A program made the position numbers and the translations under genes. The notes beneath the pieces were generated by a model. That model worked only from the letters and a program-made list of their open reading frames with translations, was not told the origin of the DNA and did not search any database. From an uncultured Alistipes sp. (GTDB lineage: Bacteria; Bacteroidota; Bacteroidia; Bacteroidales; Rikenellaceae), in NCBI GenBank assembly GCA_947174575.1, contig CAMWJM010000060.1, forward strand, positions 1 through 7,104: a stretch of DNA of 7,104 nt, given 5' to 3'. Below are positions 1 to 5,993 of the stretch, piece after piece (within the stretch, counting starts at the first letter, position 1; the number at the start of each line of letters is the position of its first letter).

Positions 1-436
1 CCCCGGGGTAGTCGCGGTCGACCGTGCGGAGGATTTCGTGCTCCGAAATTTTCGTCGGGGCGATGATGATGCCATCGGCCTTTTTCGAGAGAAAGAGCCG
101 GAGCATGGCGGTTTCTCGTTCGATCTCCGAGTTGGAGCCGGCGATCATCAGCGAGTAGCCGGCTTGCTCGGCCTCCGTTTCGATCCCTTGGGCCACGTGG
201 GAGTAAAACCCGTCGCAGATCGAGGGCAGGATCAGACCTATGGTTTTCGACATGCCGCTGTTCAGACTGCGGGCCAGCAGGTTGGGTTCGTAGGCCAGTT
301 CGCGGGCGCAGCTGACTACGCGGTGCTGCGTCTCGGGGCTGATGCCCTTTTTGTCGCCTTGTCCCGACAGCACCCAGGAGACGGTCGTCTTCGACAGGTT
401 GAGTTGCAGGGCTATGTCTTTGAGCGATACTCCCAT
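1..436 (-). CDS. LacI-family transcriptional regulator, N-terminal 145 aa (3' part outside window)
   Basis: This reads on the minus strand from the ATG at 436-434 and stays open to the window edge. The protein begins MGVSLKDIALQLNLSKTTVS, a classic LacI-type helix-turn-helix at about residues 4-24. The hinge helix follows at residues 51-58 (PNLLARSL), where Leu58 corresponds to the leucine that wedges into the operator minor groove in this family. From residue 65 (KTIGLILPSI) the periplasmic-binding-protein-like effector domain begins, including DGIII at 121-125. Family members are dimeric cytoplasmic DNA-binding proteins that usually control carbohydrate uptake or breakdown; the effector cannot be read from this fragment. 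No in-frame start codon was found in the bases just upstream, which supports ATG 436. The gene lies downstream of manA in the same direction but has its own promoter and a likely self-operator, so it is probably expressed separately. Family assignment is secure; target genes are unknown. Confidence 0.93.
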   Translation of the reverse strand, partial: MGVSLKDIALQLNLSKTTVSWVLSGQGDKKGISPETQHRVVSCARELAYEPNLLARSLNSGMSKTIGLILPSICDGFYSHVAQGIETEAEQAGYSLMIAGSNSEIERETAMLRLFLSKKADGIIIAPTKISEHEILRTVDRDYPG

Positions 437-451
437 GTTTTTCGACCCTCG

Positions 452-463
452 CGACGATCGTCG
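452..463. repeat. Perfect 12-bp palindrome (CGACGATCGTCG) in the lacI leader
   Basis: CGACGATCGTCG is self-complementary. It is flanked by CCCTCG (446-451) and CGAGGG (467-472), which would lengthen a hairpin with a 3-nt bulge. It lies 15 bp before the regulator's start codon, inside the predicted 5' untranslated region. It could be a second operator, or an RNA hairpin near the translation start. The sequence shows the symmetry; either function is inference. Confidence 0.45.
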
Positions 464-508
464 TTTCGAGGGATTTTTGTGCGGTTCGAACGGTGGAAAA
501 CGGACGTT

Positions 509-524
509 GGAAACGAGCGTTTCC
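509..524. promoter_or_regulatory. Probable LacI-family operator (autoregulatory site)
   Basis: GGAAACG-AG-CGTTTCC is a perfect inverted repeat with 7-bp arms and a 2-bp centre. Operators of the LacI family are typically A/T-rich arms of GAAAC/GTTTC type around CG steps, and this site has that look. It begins 9 bp downstream of the regulator's predicted -7 box, so it covers the expected transcription start, where bound repressor would block RNA polymerase. This makes negative autoregulation likely. The arm spacing is 2 bp wider than in the commonest operators, so exact occupancy is uncertain. Confidence 0.6.
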
Positions 525-532
525 GATATGCG

Positions 533-563
533 CAAAAATAAAGATTTTCCGCTAATCGGCCAA
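533..563 (-). promoter_or_regulatory. Predicted Bacteroidota promoter of the lacI-family gene
   Basis: On the minus strand a TTG (563-561) is followed after 20 bp by TATTTTTG (540-533), an exact match to the Bacteroidota -7 consensus TAnnTTTG with a suitable -33 spacing. Transcription would start near 525 and give a leader of about 90 nt to the ATG at 436, containing both inverted repeats described here. Confidence 0.65.
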
Positions 564-613
564 TAAAATAAAAGAAAAAACACCGTGGAGTCGTCCGTTG
601 CGGCTGTGTGTTT

Positions 614-632
614 AAAAAACAGGACGCATCCT
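614..632 (-). terminator. Weak candidate terminator downstream of manA
   Basis: Read on the minus strand, AGGA-TGCG-TCCT (632-621) is followed by G and six T residues (619-614). The stem has only 4 bp, so it would be a poor intrinsic terminator. It is, however, the only hairpin-plus-T-run found between the manA stop and the lacI promoter. The rest of 564-726 shows no gene and no clear signal, apart from an AT-only inverted repeat CTAAAA-C-TTTTAG at 709-721. Confidence 0.3.
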
Positions 633-726
633 TACGTCATTTGAACGCGGTTATGAGCGGTCGGGGTGTTCGTGTGCCGAGGGGTAGGGCGGGGAAGAGC
701 TGCTGAAACTAAAACTTTTAGGATCG

Positions 727-1692
727 TCAGTCGATCCGGCTCGTCAGCAGTTTCATACTGTTTTCAGACGTGATTTCGAGTCTGCGTGTCGAGGCCGGAA
801 CCAGGGTCGTTTCGCCCTGGTGCAGTGCGACCCGCCGGCCGCGGTCGTCGACGAGCGTGCCGCGTCCCTCCACGCAGACCGCGATCAGGAACGAGTCCGA
901 CGCCGCGAGGTCGAGCGCGAAAGGCGCGGTCAGATCGAGCAGCGAAGTGCGGAAATGGGGCGATGCCACCAGTTCGACTTCGCGGTTTGTCGCCCGCTCG
1001 TAGCGGGTGCGGTAGTCGGGTAGCACGGTGTAGTCTATGGCTTCCCGGGCCAGTTCGGTATGCAGCTGCCGCAGGTTGCCGTCGGCGTCGCGGCGATTGA
1101 AGTCGTAGATGCGGTAGGTCAGATCGGACGTCTGCTGGATTTCGGCTACCAACGAACCGGCGCCGATGGAGTGGATGCGTCCGGCGGGCAGATAGAAGAC
1201 GTCGCCCGGAGCGATCGGGTAGTCGGTCAGCAGGTCGCAAATGGTGTCGTCGGCGACGCTGGCCGCATATTGTTCGGGAGTCGTGGTGCGGGCGAATCCC
1301 GAACGCAGGTGCGCCCCCTCGTCGGCTGCGACGACATACCACATTTCGCTTTTCCCGTTGGTATTGTGGCGCTTGCGGGCCAACTCGTCGCCCGGGTGCA
1401 CCTGGATCGAAAGATCGAGTCGGGCGTCGATGAACTTCACCAAAAGCGGGAACCGGCAGCCGAAACGCTCGAAATTCCGCGCCCCCAGCAAGGCCGCTCC
1501 GTCGCGTGCGAGCAGCTCGGTCAGCGTCATGCCGGCGTCCGGCCCTTCGGCCACGACCGACATGGCGCCCTCCACCCCCGAAAGTTCCCAGCTTTCGCCT
1601 ATCTGGCGTTGACTGGAGACGATCTGTTTGTAGGCGACGATCTTATCGCCGCCCCAGAGCATCGACTTGAGTATGGGGATGAATTTGTACAT
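727..1692 (-). CDS. manA: Mannose-6-phosphate isomerase, class I (type I PMI)
   Basis: This 321-aa zinc enzyme interconverts mannose 6-phosphate and fructose 6-phosphate in the cytoplasm, linking glycolysis to mannose use and to GDP-mannose for glycans. The cupin-fold zinc ligands are in order: Gln97 and His99 in LSIQVHP, Glu116 in GKSEMWYV, and His174 in GRIHSIGAG. The strongly conserved block TSDLTYRIYDFNR (188-200) holds the catalytic arginine, Arg194. The N-terminus (KFIPILKSMLWGG) is the usual family opening, fixing the start at 1692. The protein has the length of the short PMI form found in Bacteroidota and Firmicutes (E. coli ManA is nearly 400 aa) and lacks the extra helical insert. 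A -7 box lies about 30 bp upstream. The gene is followed in the same direction by a LacI-family regulator, but no copy of that regulator's putative operator was seen at the manA promoter, so control by it is not shown. Confidence 0.95.
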   Translation of the reverse strand: MYKFIPILKSMLWGGDKIVAYKQIVSSQRQIGESWELSGVEGAMSVVAEGPDAGMTLTELLARDGAALLGARNFERFGCRFPLLVKFIDARLDLSIQVHPGDELARKRHNTNGKSEMWYVVAADEGAHLRSGFARTTTPEQYAASVADDTICDLLTDYPIAPGDVFYLPAGRIHSIGAGSLVAEIQQTSDLTYRIYDFNRRDADGNLRQLHTELAREAIDYTVLPDYRTRYERATNREVELVASPHFRTSLLDLTAPFALDLAASDSFLIAVCVEGRGTLVDDRGRRVALHQGETTLVPASTRRLEITSENSMKLLTSRID

Positions 1693-1721
1693 GTCCGGAA
1701 CACAGGCTGCGGATGGTTGTA

Positions 1722-1729
1722 CAAAAATA
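1722..1729 (-). promoter_or_regulatory. Predicted -7 box of manA
   Basis: TATTTTTG on the minus strand matches TAnnTTTG exactly and would start transcription about 24 nt before the manA ATG. No good TTTG lies at the usual -33 distance. A near copy, TATTTTTC, sits 10 bp upstream (1739-1732). With a 169-bp gap to the lipoprotein gene upstream, an own promoter for manA is plausible, though read-through is not excluded. Confidence 0.45.
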
Positions 1730-1827
1730 GCGAAAAATACCGAATCGCAGGCGGAATTTCCCTAAAGTTTCAAAGGCTCCTCCGCAAAATTACTCCGATT
1801 TATTTCGTTCGGGCCGATGGTTTTTTG

Positions 1828-1840
1828 CCGCAGTCTGCGG
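1828..1840 (-). terminator. Inverted repeat downstream of the lipocalin-like gene; possible terminator
   Basis: CCGCAG-T-CTGCGG is a GC-rich inverted repeat starting 21 nt after the stop of the lipocalin-like gene. On the transcribed strand it is followed by A residues (complement of the T run 1821-1826), not by a U tract. It is therefore not a standard intrinsic terminator, and its role as a 3' end is uncertain. Confidence 0.25.
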
Positions 1841-1861
1841 GGCACGCGTTTTTGCAGGGAG

Positions 1862-2365
1862 TCAAAGGAACGGCACGACCGCCGCGTTTTCGGCCCGCGA
1901 CGTTATGATCGTCAGGTCGGGGATCGTGGTGCGGGTGTAGGTCGAAACGTCGTCGGTACCGGTCGCCGTCCATTTCATCGTCGTGGCGGTCAGTGCGCTG
2001 ATCGCATACGAATTGCTCCAGGGCGTGCCGTCGTCGTAGCTGCCGCTGACGGTGGCCGATGCCGCGTCGAACGCGAATGTGCCCGTAAGCCGCTGGAATC
2101 CATGCGATACGATGTTCTGATAGAGCACGAACGTGAGGTTTTCGTCGATCCGCAGATAGACCTCCGCGCCGAATTCGCTGTCGACCGACCACTCCGTGAG
2201 ATGCCATTCGCCGGCGAAATCTTTGACTCGGATGCCCTCTGCGGGTTGAGGCTCCTCCGGATTCGGCGTGTCGATCTTGCCGTTGTCGCCGTTGTCGCCG
2301 TTGTCGCCGCAGGCGCCGAGCACCAGCAGCAGCGCGAGCAGGGCGGATTTGCAGAATTTGTCCAT
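1862..2365 (-). CDS. Small lipoprotein with lipocalin-like domain
   Basis: A 167-aa predicted outer-membrane lipoprotein. The start MDKFCKSALLALLLVLGAC gives a charged N-terminus, a hydrophobic core and a lipobox ending at Cys19. An in-frame ATG 90 bp upstream (2455) would put 30 polar residues before the signal and is rejected. After the cysteine comes (GDN)x3, an acidic linker resembling the lipoprotein export signals that direct Bacteroidota lipoproteins to the cell surface (inference). The mature domain, from about residue 45 (FAGEWHLTEWSV), is a run of short beta strands with repeated G-x-W/G-T-F and DGTPW patterns, as in the lipocalin-like (Lipocalin_4-type) lipoproteins common in this phylum. 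Ligand and function are unknown for most of these. The gene is transcribed divergently from the S8 protease lipoprotein, suggesting shared control and perhaps related surface roles. Recognition of the domain is by pattern only. Confidence 0.8.
   Translation of the reverse strand: MDKFCKSALLALLLVLGACGDNGDNGDNGKIDTPNPEEPQPAEGIRVKDFAGEWHLTEWSVDSEFGAEVYLRIDENLTFVLYQNIVSHGFQRLTGTFAFDAASATVSGSYDDGTPWSNSYAISALTATTMKWTATGTDDVSTYTRTTIPDLTIITSRAENAAVVPFL
2282..2308. repeat. Three perfect 9-bp tandem repeats encoding (Gly-Asp-Asn)3
   Basis: The unit GTTGTCGCC (plus strand) occurs three times without change and encodes GDN GDN GDN directly after the lipobox cysteine of the lipocalin-like lipoprotein. 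Because the unit is 9 bp, gain or loss of copies would keep the frame and change only the length and charge of the linker next to the membrane anchor. Confidence 0.85.
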
Positions 2366-2495
2366 ATATAAAATATAGGTGTGACGTGTTTTTTTCGGGT
2401 TCCGGTCGTGCGGTTCGGCAGCGTGCCCCAGGTCGGGCGGTGCTCGTTGCGGCATATCTCTTGCCGTCGGTCGCCGATCTGCGATCGGATACGTA

Positions 2496-2526
2496 CAAAT
2501 ATAGGGTTTCGGATCAAAATAACAAA
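2496..2526 (-). promoter_or_regulatory. Predicted promoter of the lipocalin-like lipoprotein gene
   Basis: On the minus strand TTTG (2526-2523) is separated by 19 bp from TATATTTG (2503-2496), a full match to the Bacteroidota consensus. The start would fall near 2489, giving an untranslated leader of about 125 nt before the ATG at 2365. No strong structure was recognised in that leader. Confidence 0.65.
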
Positions 2527-2549
2527 GCGAAGACGATTTTTTCGAGGTT

Positions 2550-2584
2550 TTTGTGCGGTTTTTTCCGAAATATCTCTATCTTTA
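2550..2584 (+). promoter_or_regulatory. Candidate promoter of the S8 protease-mgtC unit
   Basis: TTTG (2550-2553) and TATCTTTA (2577-2584; one mismatch to TAnnTTTG) lie in the correct order, but the 23-bp spacer is longer than usual. Transcription would start near 2590, about 40 nt before the protease ATG. It sits back-to-back with the promoter of the divergent lipoprotein gene. This is a weak match, offered because no better one was seen. Confidence 0.35.
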
Positions 2585-2628
2585 TCCGCGTTCCGGAATG
2601 TTCCGGGCGGAAATCGACGATGCCGAGT

Positions 2629-4656
2629 ATGAAAAAACTCCTCTTGTTCGCAACCCTTTTCGTTTGGGCTGCATGTACCGAAGACCGGATCGACCGGGAT
2701 GCCGTCGTCGCCGGCGAAGCGACCGTTGCGTCCCCCCCCCGAGGTGCTATCCAGGGGCGGCTGGCCGTGTTCGTGTCGGAGGAGCTGGCCGAACGGATCG
2801 AGGCTTCTGCAGCCGTTGCGACCCGCAGCGGCGAGACGCTCACGCGTTCGGGCGTGGCTTCCATAGACGAGGTGCTCTATGCCGTCGGTGTGGAGCGCTT
2901 CGAGCGGATGTTTCCCTACGAGGAGCGGTTCGAGGAGCGTCATCGGGCTTTCGGGCTGCATCGGTGGTATGCGATCCGGTTCGATACCGCCGAGGATTTG
3001 GCTGCCGTAGCTGCATCGCTGGGCCGCATCGAGGGCATCGCCGACGTGCAGTATCGGCGGCGGATCAAGTCGCTGCGCGAGGGACGCATGGTGCCCGTCG
3101 CCGCGAATGCTGCGGGGCCGGCGACCCGGGTCGAAGCGCCCCAGAACGACCCGCTGCTCGGCAAACAGTGGCACTATCGCAATACGGGTGTGATCCGCAA
3201 TACGGAAGACGGTTATAGCTTTCGGGCCAAATCGGGGGCCGACATCGACGTCTACGATGCTTGGAGCCTTTGTACGGGTGCGCCCGAGATCGTGGTCGCC
3301 GTGATCGACGAACCGGTGCAGTATACGCATGCCGACCTGGCGGCTAACATGTGGACGAATCCGAATGCCGGGAAAGACCCGCTCTACGGCAACGACCTCC
3401 ACGGCTATAACTTTTGCAACAAGACCGACAAGATCGATTGGCAGTCGAACTATTACGACACCGAATACGAAATGTGGATTTATGCCGACCACGGCACCCA
3501 TGTCGCCGGGACGATCGCCGCGGTCAACGGCAACAAGCAGGGTGTCTGCGGCATAGCGGGCGGCGAGAACGGCGCCGGCGGCGTGAAGATCATGACCTGC
3601 CAGATTCTCGACAGCGACGGCGACTATTCCGACGACGACGATGCCGCGGCGGCCCGGGCTTTCGTCTATGCCGCCGACCGGGGCGCACTGATCGCGCAAT
3701 GCAGCTGGGGCTACGATACGGATATGCGCACCGAGGCCCAATGGACGAAGAACGACAACGGCGTCGAGAAGTCGGCGATCGATTATTTCATTGCAGTCGC
3801 CGGTACGGACGACCCTGCGTCGCCGTTGAGCGGCGGACTGGTCGTCTTCGCGGCCGGCAACGACGGCGATTTGGTGGGCGACCAGCTGATGTGGCCCGGG
3901 GCCTATGCGCCTACGGTAGCCGTGGCGTCGATGGCGCCCGATTTCACGCCGGCCTATTACACCGATTACGGTTCGTGGGTCGACATCACGGCGCCGGGCG
4001 GCGATTATCTTTTCGGCGAAGAGGGTGCGGTGTTGAGTACCATTCTCGACGACCCGTCCATGCGTTTTAGGGACGGACGGACCTCCGGCTACGGCTACAT
4101 GCAGGGCACCTCGATGGCTTGTCCGCATGTCTCGGGCGTGGCTGCGCTCGGTCTGGCCCATGCTTCCCGGCTGGGGCGCCGCTATACGCTCGCCGAGTTC
4201 AAAACGCTGTTGCTCTCCGCTACCGGCGACATCGACACCTACATGAAAGGCACCAAGCCCTTCGTCGATGTCTACGGACGCTGGTCGACGCTCTCGCTGA
4301 CCGGCTATCGTCGTAAGATGGGCGCCGGGTATGTCGACGCCTATCGGTTGTTGCTCGACATCCAGGGCGTGCCGAGCATCTATGTCGCGCGCGGCGCGGC
4401 GGCGCAGGTCGATCTTGCGGAGTATTTCGGTGCCGTGGCGAATACGGCTGTCTTCAAGGTCGAGACAACGCCCGAGACGGCGACCAAATTGGCGATGTCA
4501 GAGTTGAACGTACTCGGTGGCAAACTTTCGTTCTCGTGCGCCGAGACGGGCGTGGGTACGATCCGGGTGTCGACTTCGGTCGGCGGGACGGCGCTCGCCC
4601 GGGAACTGGCCCTGATCGTTCGCGAATCGGTGGCCGATAACGGCGGATGGTTGTAA
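2629..4656 (+). CDS. S8 (subtilisin-like) serine protease, lipoprotein
   Basis: A 675-aa predicted envelope lipoprotease. MKKLLLFATLFVWAAC is a signal peptide with lipobox Cys16; ATG 2620, three codons earlier, is an equally legal start. Residues ~41-146 look like an N-terminal prodomain of the kind that folds onto subtilases. The catalytic domain spans ~175-575 with a complete triad: Asp227 (VAVIDEPVQYTHADL), His288 (DHGTHVAGT) and Ser495 (GTSMACPHVSG), plus the oxyanion Asn411 (FAAGN). The Asp motif is DEP instead of the usual DTG/DSG. An acidic DSDGDYSDDDD stretch (328-338) could bind calcium. Residues ~580-665 resemble an Ig/cadherin-like beta domain often trailing such proteases. Codons 35-38 contain nine consecutive C bases, a possible slippage site. 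The gene overlaps none of its neighbours; an mgtC-family gene starts 10 nt after its stop. Activity is likely given the intact triad; the substrate is unknown. Confidence 0.92.
   Translation: MKKLLLFATLFVWAACTEDRIDRDAVVAGEATVASPPRGAIQGRLAVFVSEELAERIEASAAVATRSGETLTRSGVASIDEVLYAVGVERFERMFPYEERFEERHRAFGLHRWYAIRFDTAEDLAAVAASLGRIEGIADVQYRRRIKSLREGRMVPVAANAAGPATRVEAPQNDPLLGKQWHYRNTGVIRNTEDGYSFRAKSGADIDVYDAWSLCTGAPEIVVAVIDEPVQYTHADLAANMWTNPNAGKDPLYGNDLHGYNFCNKTDKIDWQSNYYDTEYEMWIYADHGTHVAGTIAAVNGNKQGVCGIAGGENGAGGVKIMTCQILDSDGDYSDDDDAAAARAFVYAADRGALIAQCSWGYDTDMRTEAQWTKNDNGVEKSAIDYFIAVAGTDDPASPLSGGLVVFAAGNDGDLVGDQLMWPGAYAPTVAVASMAPDFTPAYYTDYGSWVDITAPGGDYLFGEEGAVLSTILDDPSMRFRDGRTSGYGYMQGTSMACPHVSGVAALGLAHASRLGRRYTLAEFKTLLLSATGDIDTYMKGTKPFVDVYGRWSTLSLTGYRRKMGAGYVDAYRLLLDIQGVPSIYVARGAAAQVDLAEYFGAVANTAVFKVETTPETATKLAMSELNVLGGKLSFSCAETGVGTIRVSTSVGGTALARELALIVRESVADNGGWL
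2732..2740. repeat. C9 homopolymer tract inside the S8 protease gene
   Basis: Nine consecutive C residues cover codons 35-38 (Ser-Pro-Pro-Arg), between the lipobox and the prodomain. As written, the frame is open through the whole protease. One extra C would shift into a frame that ends at TAG 3216-3218 (about 196 aa in total). Loss of one C would end at TAG 2864-2866 (about 78 aa). Either change removes the catalytic domain. Confidence 0.9.
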
Positions 4657-4666
4657 AAACGACGTT

Positions 4667-5332
4667 ATGGAGTGGAATCTTATCGTGCGGCTTTGCGTCG
4701 CGGGACTTTGTGGCACGGTCATCGGACTGGATCGCGAATATCGGGTCAAGGAGGCGGGATTCCGCACCCATTTTCTGGTGGCGCTGGGCAGCGCGCTGAT
4801 CATGATCGTTTCGCAATACGGGTTCGAGGATTGGCTGGCGACTCACGACGGCATGCGTTTCGATCCGGGGCGCATCGCGGCCCAGGTGGTGAGCGGCATC
4901 GGTTTCATCGGCGCCGGCACGATCATTCTCCACCGGCGATTAGTGCGTGGTCTGACCACGGCCGCCAGCCTTTGGGCTACAGCCGGCATCGGCCTGGCCG
5001 CCGGCGCGCGAATGTACGAGTTGGCCGGAGCGGCGACGCTGCTGACGCTTTTCGGTCTGGAGGCCCTGTCGCTCTTTTTCGGCGGTCTGGGGCGCAAACG
5101 CATCATGATTGTCTACTCCTCGTCGCAGCGGGAGGCGCTCGACGCCATGTTCCAGCAGCTGCAGGCCTCCAAATATACGGTGATTTCCTACGAGGTCGAG
5201 GTGCAGCGGAATACCGAGGGCGCCACCTATCTCGCGACGTTGATCGTCCGGGCCAAAACCTCCACGGAGGCGGGCGAGTTCGTCGATTTGTTGCGAACGC
5301 ACCCCGACATCACGGTCGAGCGCATCGTCTGA
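4667..5332 (+). CDS. MgtC/SapB-family inner-membrane protein
   Basis: A 221-aa protein with about five predicted membrane helices in residues ~4-139 and a soluble C-terminal domain from ~144. Family hallmarks are GLDREYRVKEAGFRTHFLVA (20-39), the acidic/arginine signature of MgtC N-termini, then RIAAQVVSGIGFIGAGTI (69-86) and RGLTTAASLWATAGIGLAAG (94-113). The C-terminal part has an alternating strand-helix pattern typical of the ACT-like domain on many MgtC/SapB proteins. MgtC of Salmonella supports growth at low Mg2+ and in macrophages and inhibits the F-ATPase; for most Bacteroidota homologues no function is established, so the mgtC symbol is not transferred. The start at 4667, 10 nt after the protease stop, suggests co-transcription with it. 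No separate promoter fits in the gap. Confidence 0.9.
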   Translation: MEWNLIVRLCVAGLCGTVIGLDREYRVKEAGFRTHFLVALGSALIMIVSQYGFEDWLATHDGMRFDPGRIAAQVVSGIGFIGAGTIILHRRLVRGLTTAASLWATAGIGLAAGARMYELAGAATLLTLFGLEALSLFFGGLGRKRIMIVYSSSQREALDAMFQQLQASKYTVISYEVEVQRNTEGATYLATLIVRAKTSTEAGEFVDLLRTHPDITVERIV

Positions 5333-5341
5333 ATCGTCAGA
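5328..5341. repeat. Short inverted repeat spanning two convergent stop codons
   Basis: TCTGA-ATCG-TCAGA contains the TGA of the MgtC-family gene (5330-5332) and, on the other strand, the TGA of the YiiX-like gene (5337-5339). The genes converge with only 4 nt between stops. The 5-bp stem has no T run on either side, so it is unlikely to be a strong bidirectional terminator; transcripts probably overlap in antisense. Confidence 0.4.
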
Positions 5342-5957
5342 ACCGGCGGCGCACTTCCCGCAAGACGCTCTCCTGCGCCATGTCGGCCGGGTTGGTGCCG
5401 GGCATGCCCTCGGGAATCTCTTCGCCCAGTTTTTCGAACAGTTCGATCCAGAATTGCGGCATCGTGCCGTCCGCAGCCCGGAAATTCATCGGTCGGGTCG
5501 GAAAAATCGGGTCGCCGTCCGGTCGACGGTAACTCTCCCATACTAATTCGCTGCAATACATCCTGTCGTTATCGGGCCGGAATGAATAGTCGTAAGGTCG
5601 CCCCATGAAGCTGCGGGCGCGGGCGACGGAGGCGGTGAGGCCGGTCGTATCTTTCAAGCGCATGGCCACCACGACCGCCCGGCCTTCGTGGCGGGCCGAT
5701 TTGTCGAGGAATTCATGCAGCGCCGTCATCCGCACACCGCCGGGCGAGGTCGCCTCCAGCACCGAATCTCCCCCGGCGCAGCAGACGGCGATCCCCACGT
5801 GGGTGAACGGCAGCGGAGCGTTTTCGCCCGTCGCGGCTGCAATGGCGCCGCTCATGGCCGATTCCCGCCCTACCTGAAACAGCAGGTCGCCCGTGCGGAG
5901 CGGGTGGCAGGCCGCCGATGCTGCGAGCATACCTATATATAATATCGACTTCTTCAT
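5337..5957 (-). CDS. YiiX/YebB-like permuted papain-fold hydrolase (NlpC/P60 superfamily), lipoprotein
   Basis: A 206-aa predicted lipoprotein. MKKSILYIGMLAASAAC has a lipobox with Cys17, which supports the start at 5957. The mature part begins with RTGDLLFQ (21-28), followed by FTHVGI with His53, VLEATSPGGV with Glu68, and later YCSELVW with Cys135. This order (His first, Cys late) is the circularly permuted NlpC/P60 arrangement of the YiiX family, whose members are thought to be thiol hydrolases or acyl/amide-bond enzymes in the envelope. Possible substrates are peptidoglycan peptides or lipids; none can be deduced here. The motif PYDYSFRPDNDRMYCSELV is strongly typical of the family. The residues after Cys17 (HPLRTG) lack the acidic export signal seen in the lipocalin-like lipoprotein, so it may face the periplasm. 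It converges on the mgtC-family gene and has its own promoter upstream. Confidence 0.88.
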   Translation of the reverse strand: MKKSILYIGMLAASAACHPLRTGDLLFQVGRESAMSGAIAAATGENAPLPFTHVGIAVCCAGGDSVLEATSPGGVRMTALHEFLDKSARHEGRAVVVAMRLKDTTGLTASVARARSFMGRPYDYSFRPDNDRMYCSELVWESYRRPDGDPIFPTRPMNFRAADGTMPQFWIELFEKLGEEIPEGMPGTNPADMAQESVLREVRRRF

Positions 5958-5985
5958 GACGCTTGCGGTTTTTCAGGGTGGAATG

Positions 5986-5993
5986 CAAATATA
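5986..5993 (-). promoter_or_regulatory. Predicted -7 box of the YiiX-like gene
   Basis: TATATTTG on the minus strand is an exact TAnnTTTG match, about 28 bp before the ATG, giving a leader of roughly 20 nt. The nearest TTTG (6011-6008) is only 14 bp away, shorter than normal, so the -33 contact is uncertain. The promoter diverges from the rRNA promoters that begin ~90 bp to the right. Confidence 0.5.

Noticed and set aside
38..541. Plus-strand open frame of 167 codons at the left end
   Set aside because: The opposite strand encodes a clear LacI-family DNA-binding domain in full; the plus-strand translation has no recognisable features.
1753..1761. GGAA-T-TTCC near the manA promoter as a second LacI-family operator
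   Set aside because: It lacks the ACG/CGT inner bases of the 509-524 site and has only 4-bp arms, which is too weak to argue for shared regulation.
1060..1908. Plus-strand open frame of 282 codons opposite manA
   Set aside because: It lies opposite all the zinc-ligand motifs of manA, has no recognisable domain and extends into an intergenic region. It is a shadow frame.
2362..2379. AT-rich near-palindrome at the lipocalin-like start codon
   Set aside because: The symmetry is imperfect and made only of A/T plus terminal CC/GG, as expected by chance in an AT-rich leader.
2386..2628. Upstream extension of the S8 protease frame to an ATG at 2386
   Set aside because: It would add 81 residues before a perfect lipoprotein signal peptide and run through the bidirectional promoter region.
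1990..4161. Very long minus-strand open frame (723 codons) antisense to the S8 protease
   Set aside because: It is rich in Arg/His/Gly/Pro with no recognisable domain, covers an unmistakable protease on the other strand, and also overlaps the lipoprotein gene in another frame. It is a by-product of GC-rich codon usage.
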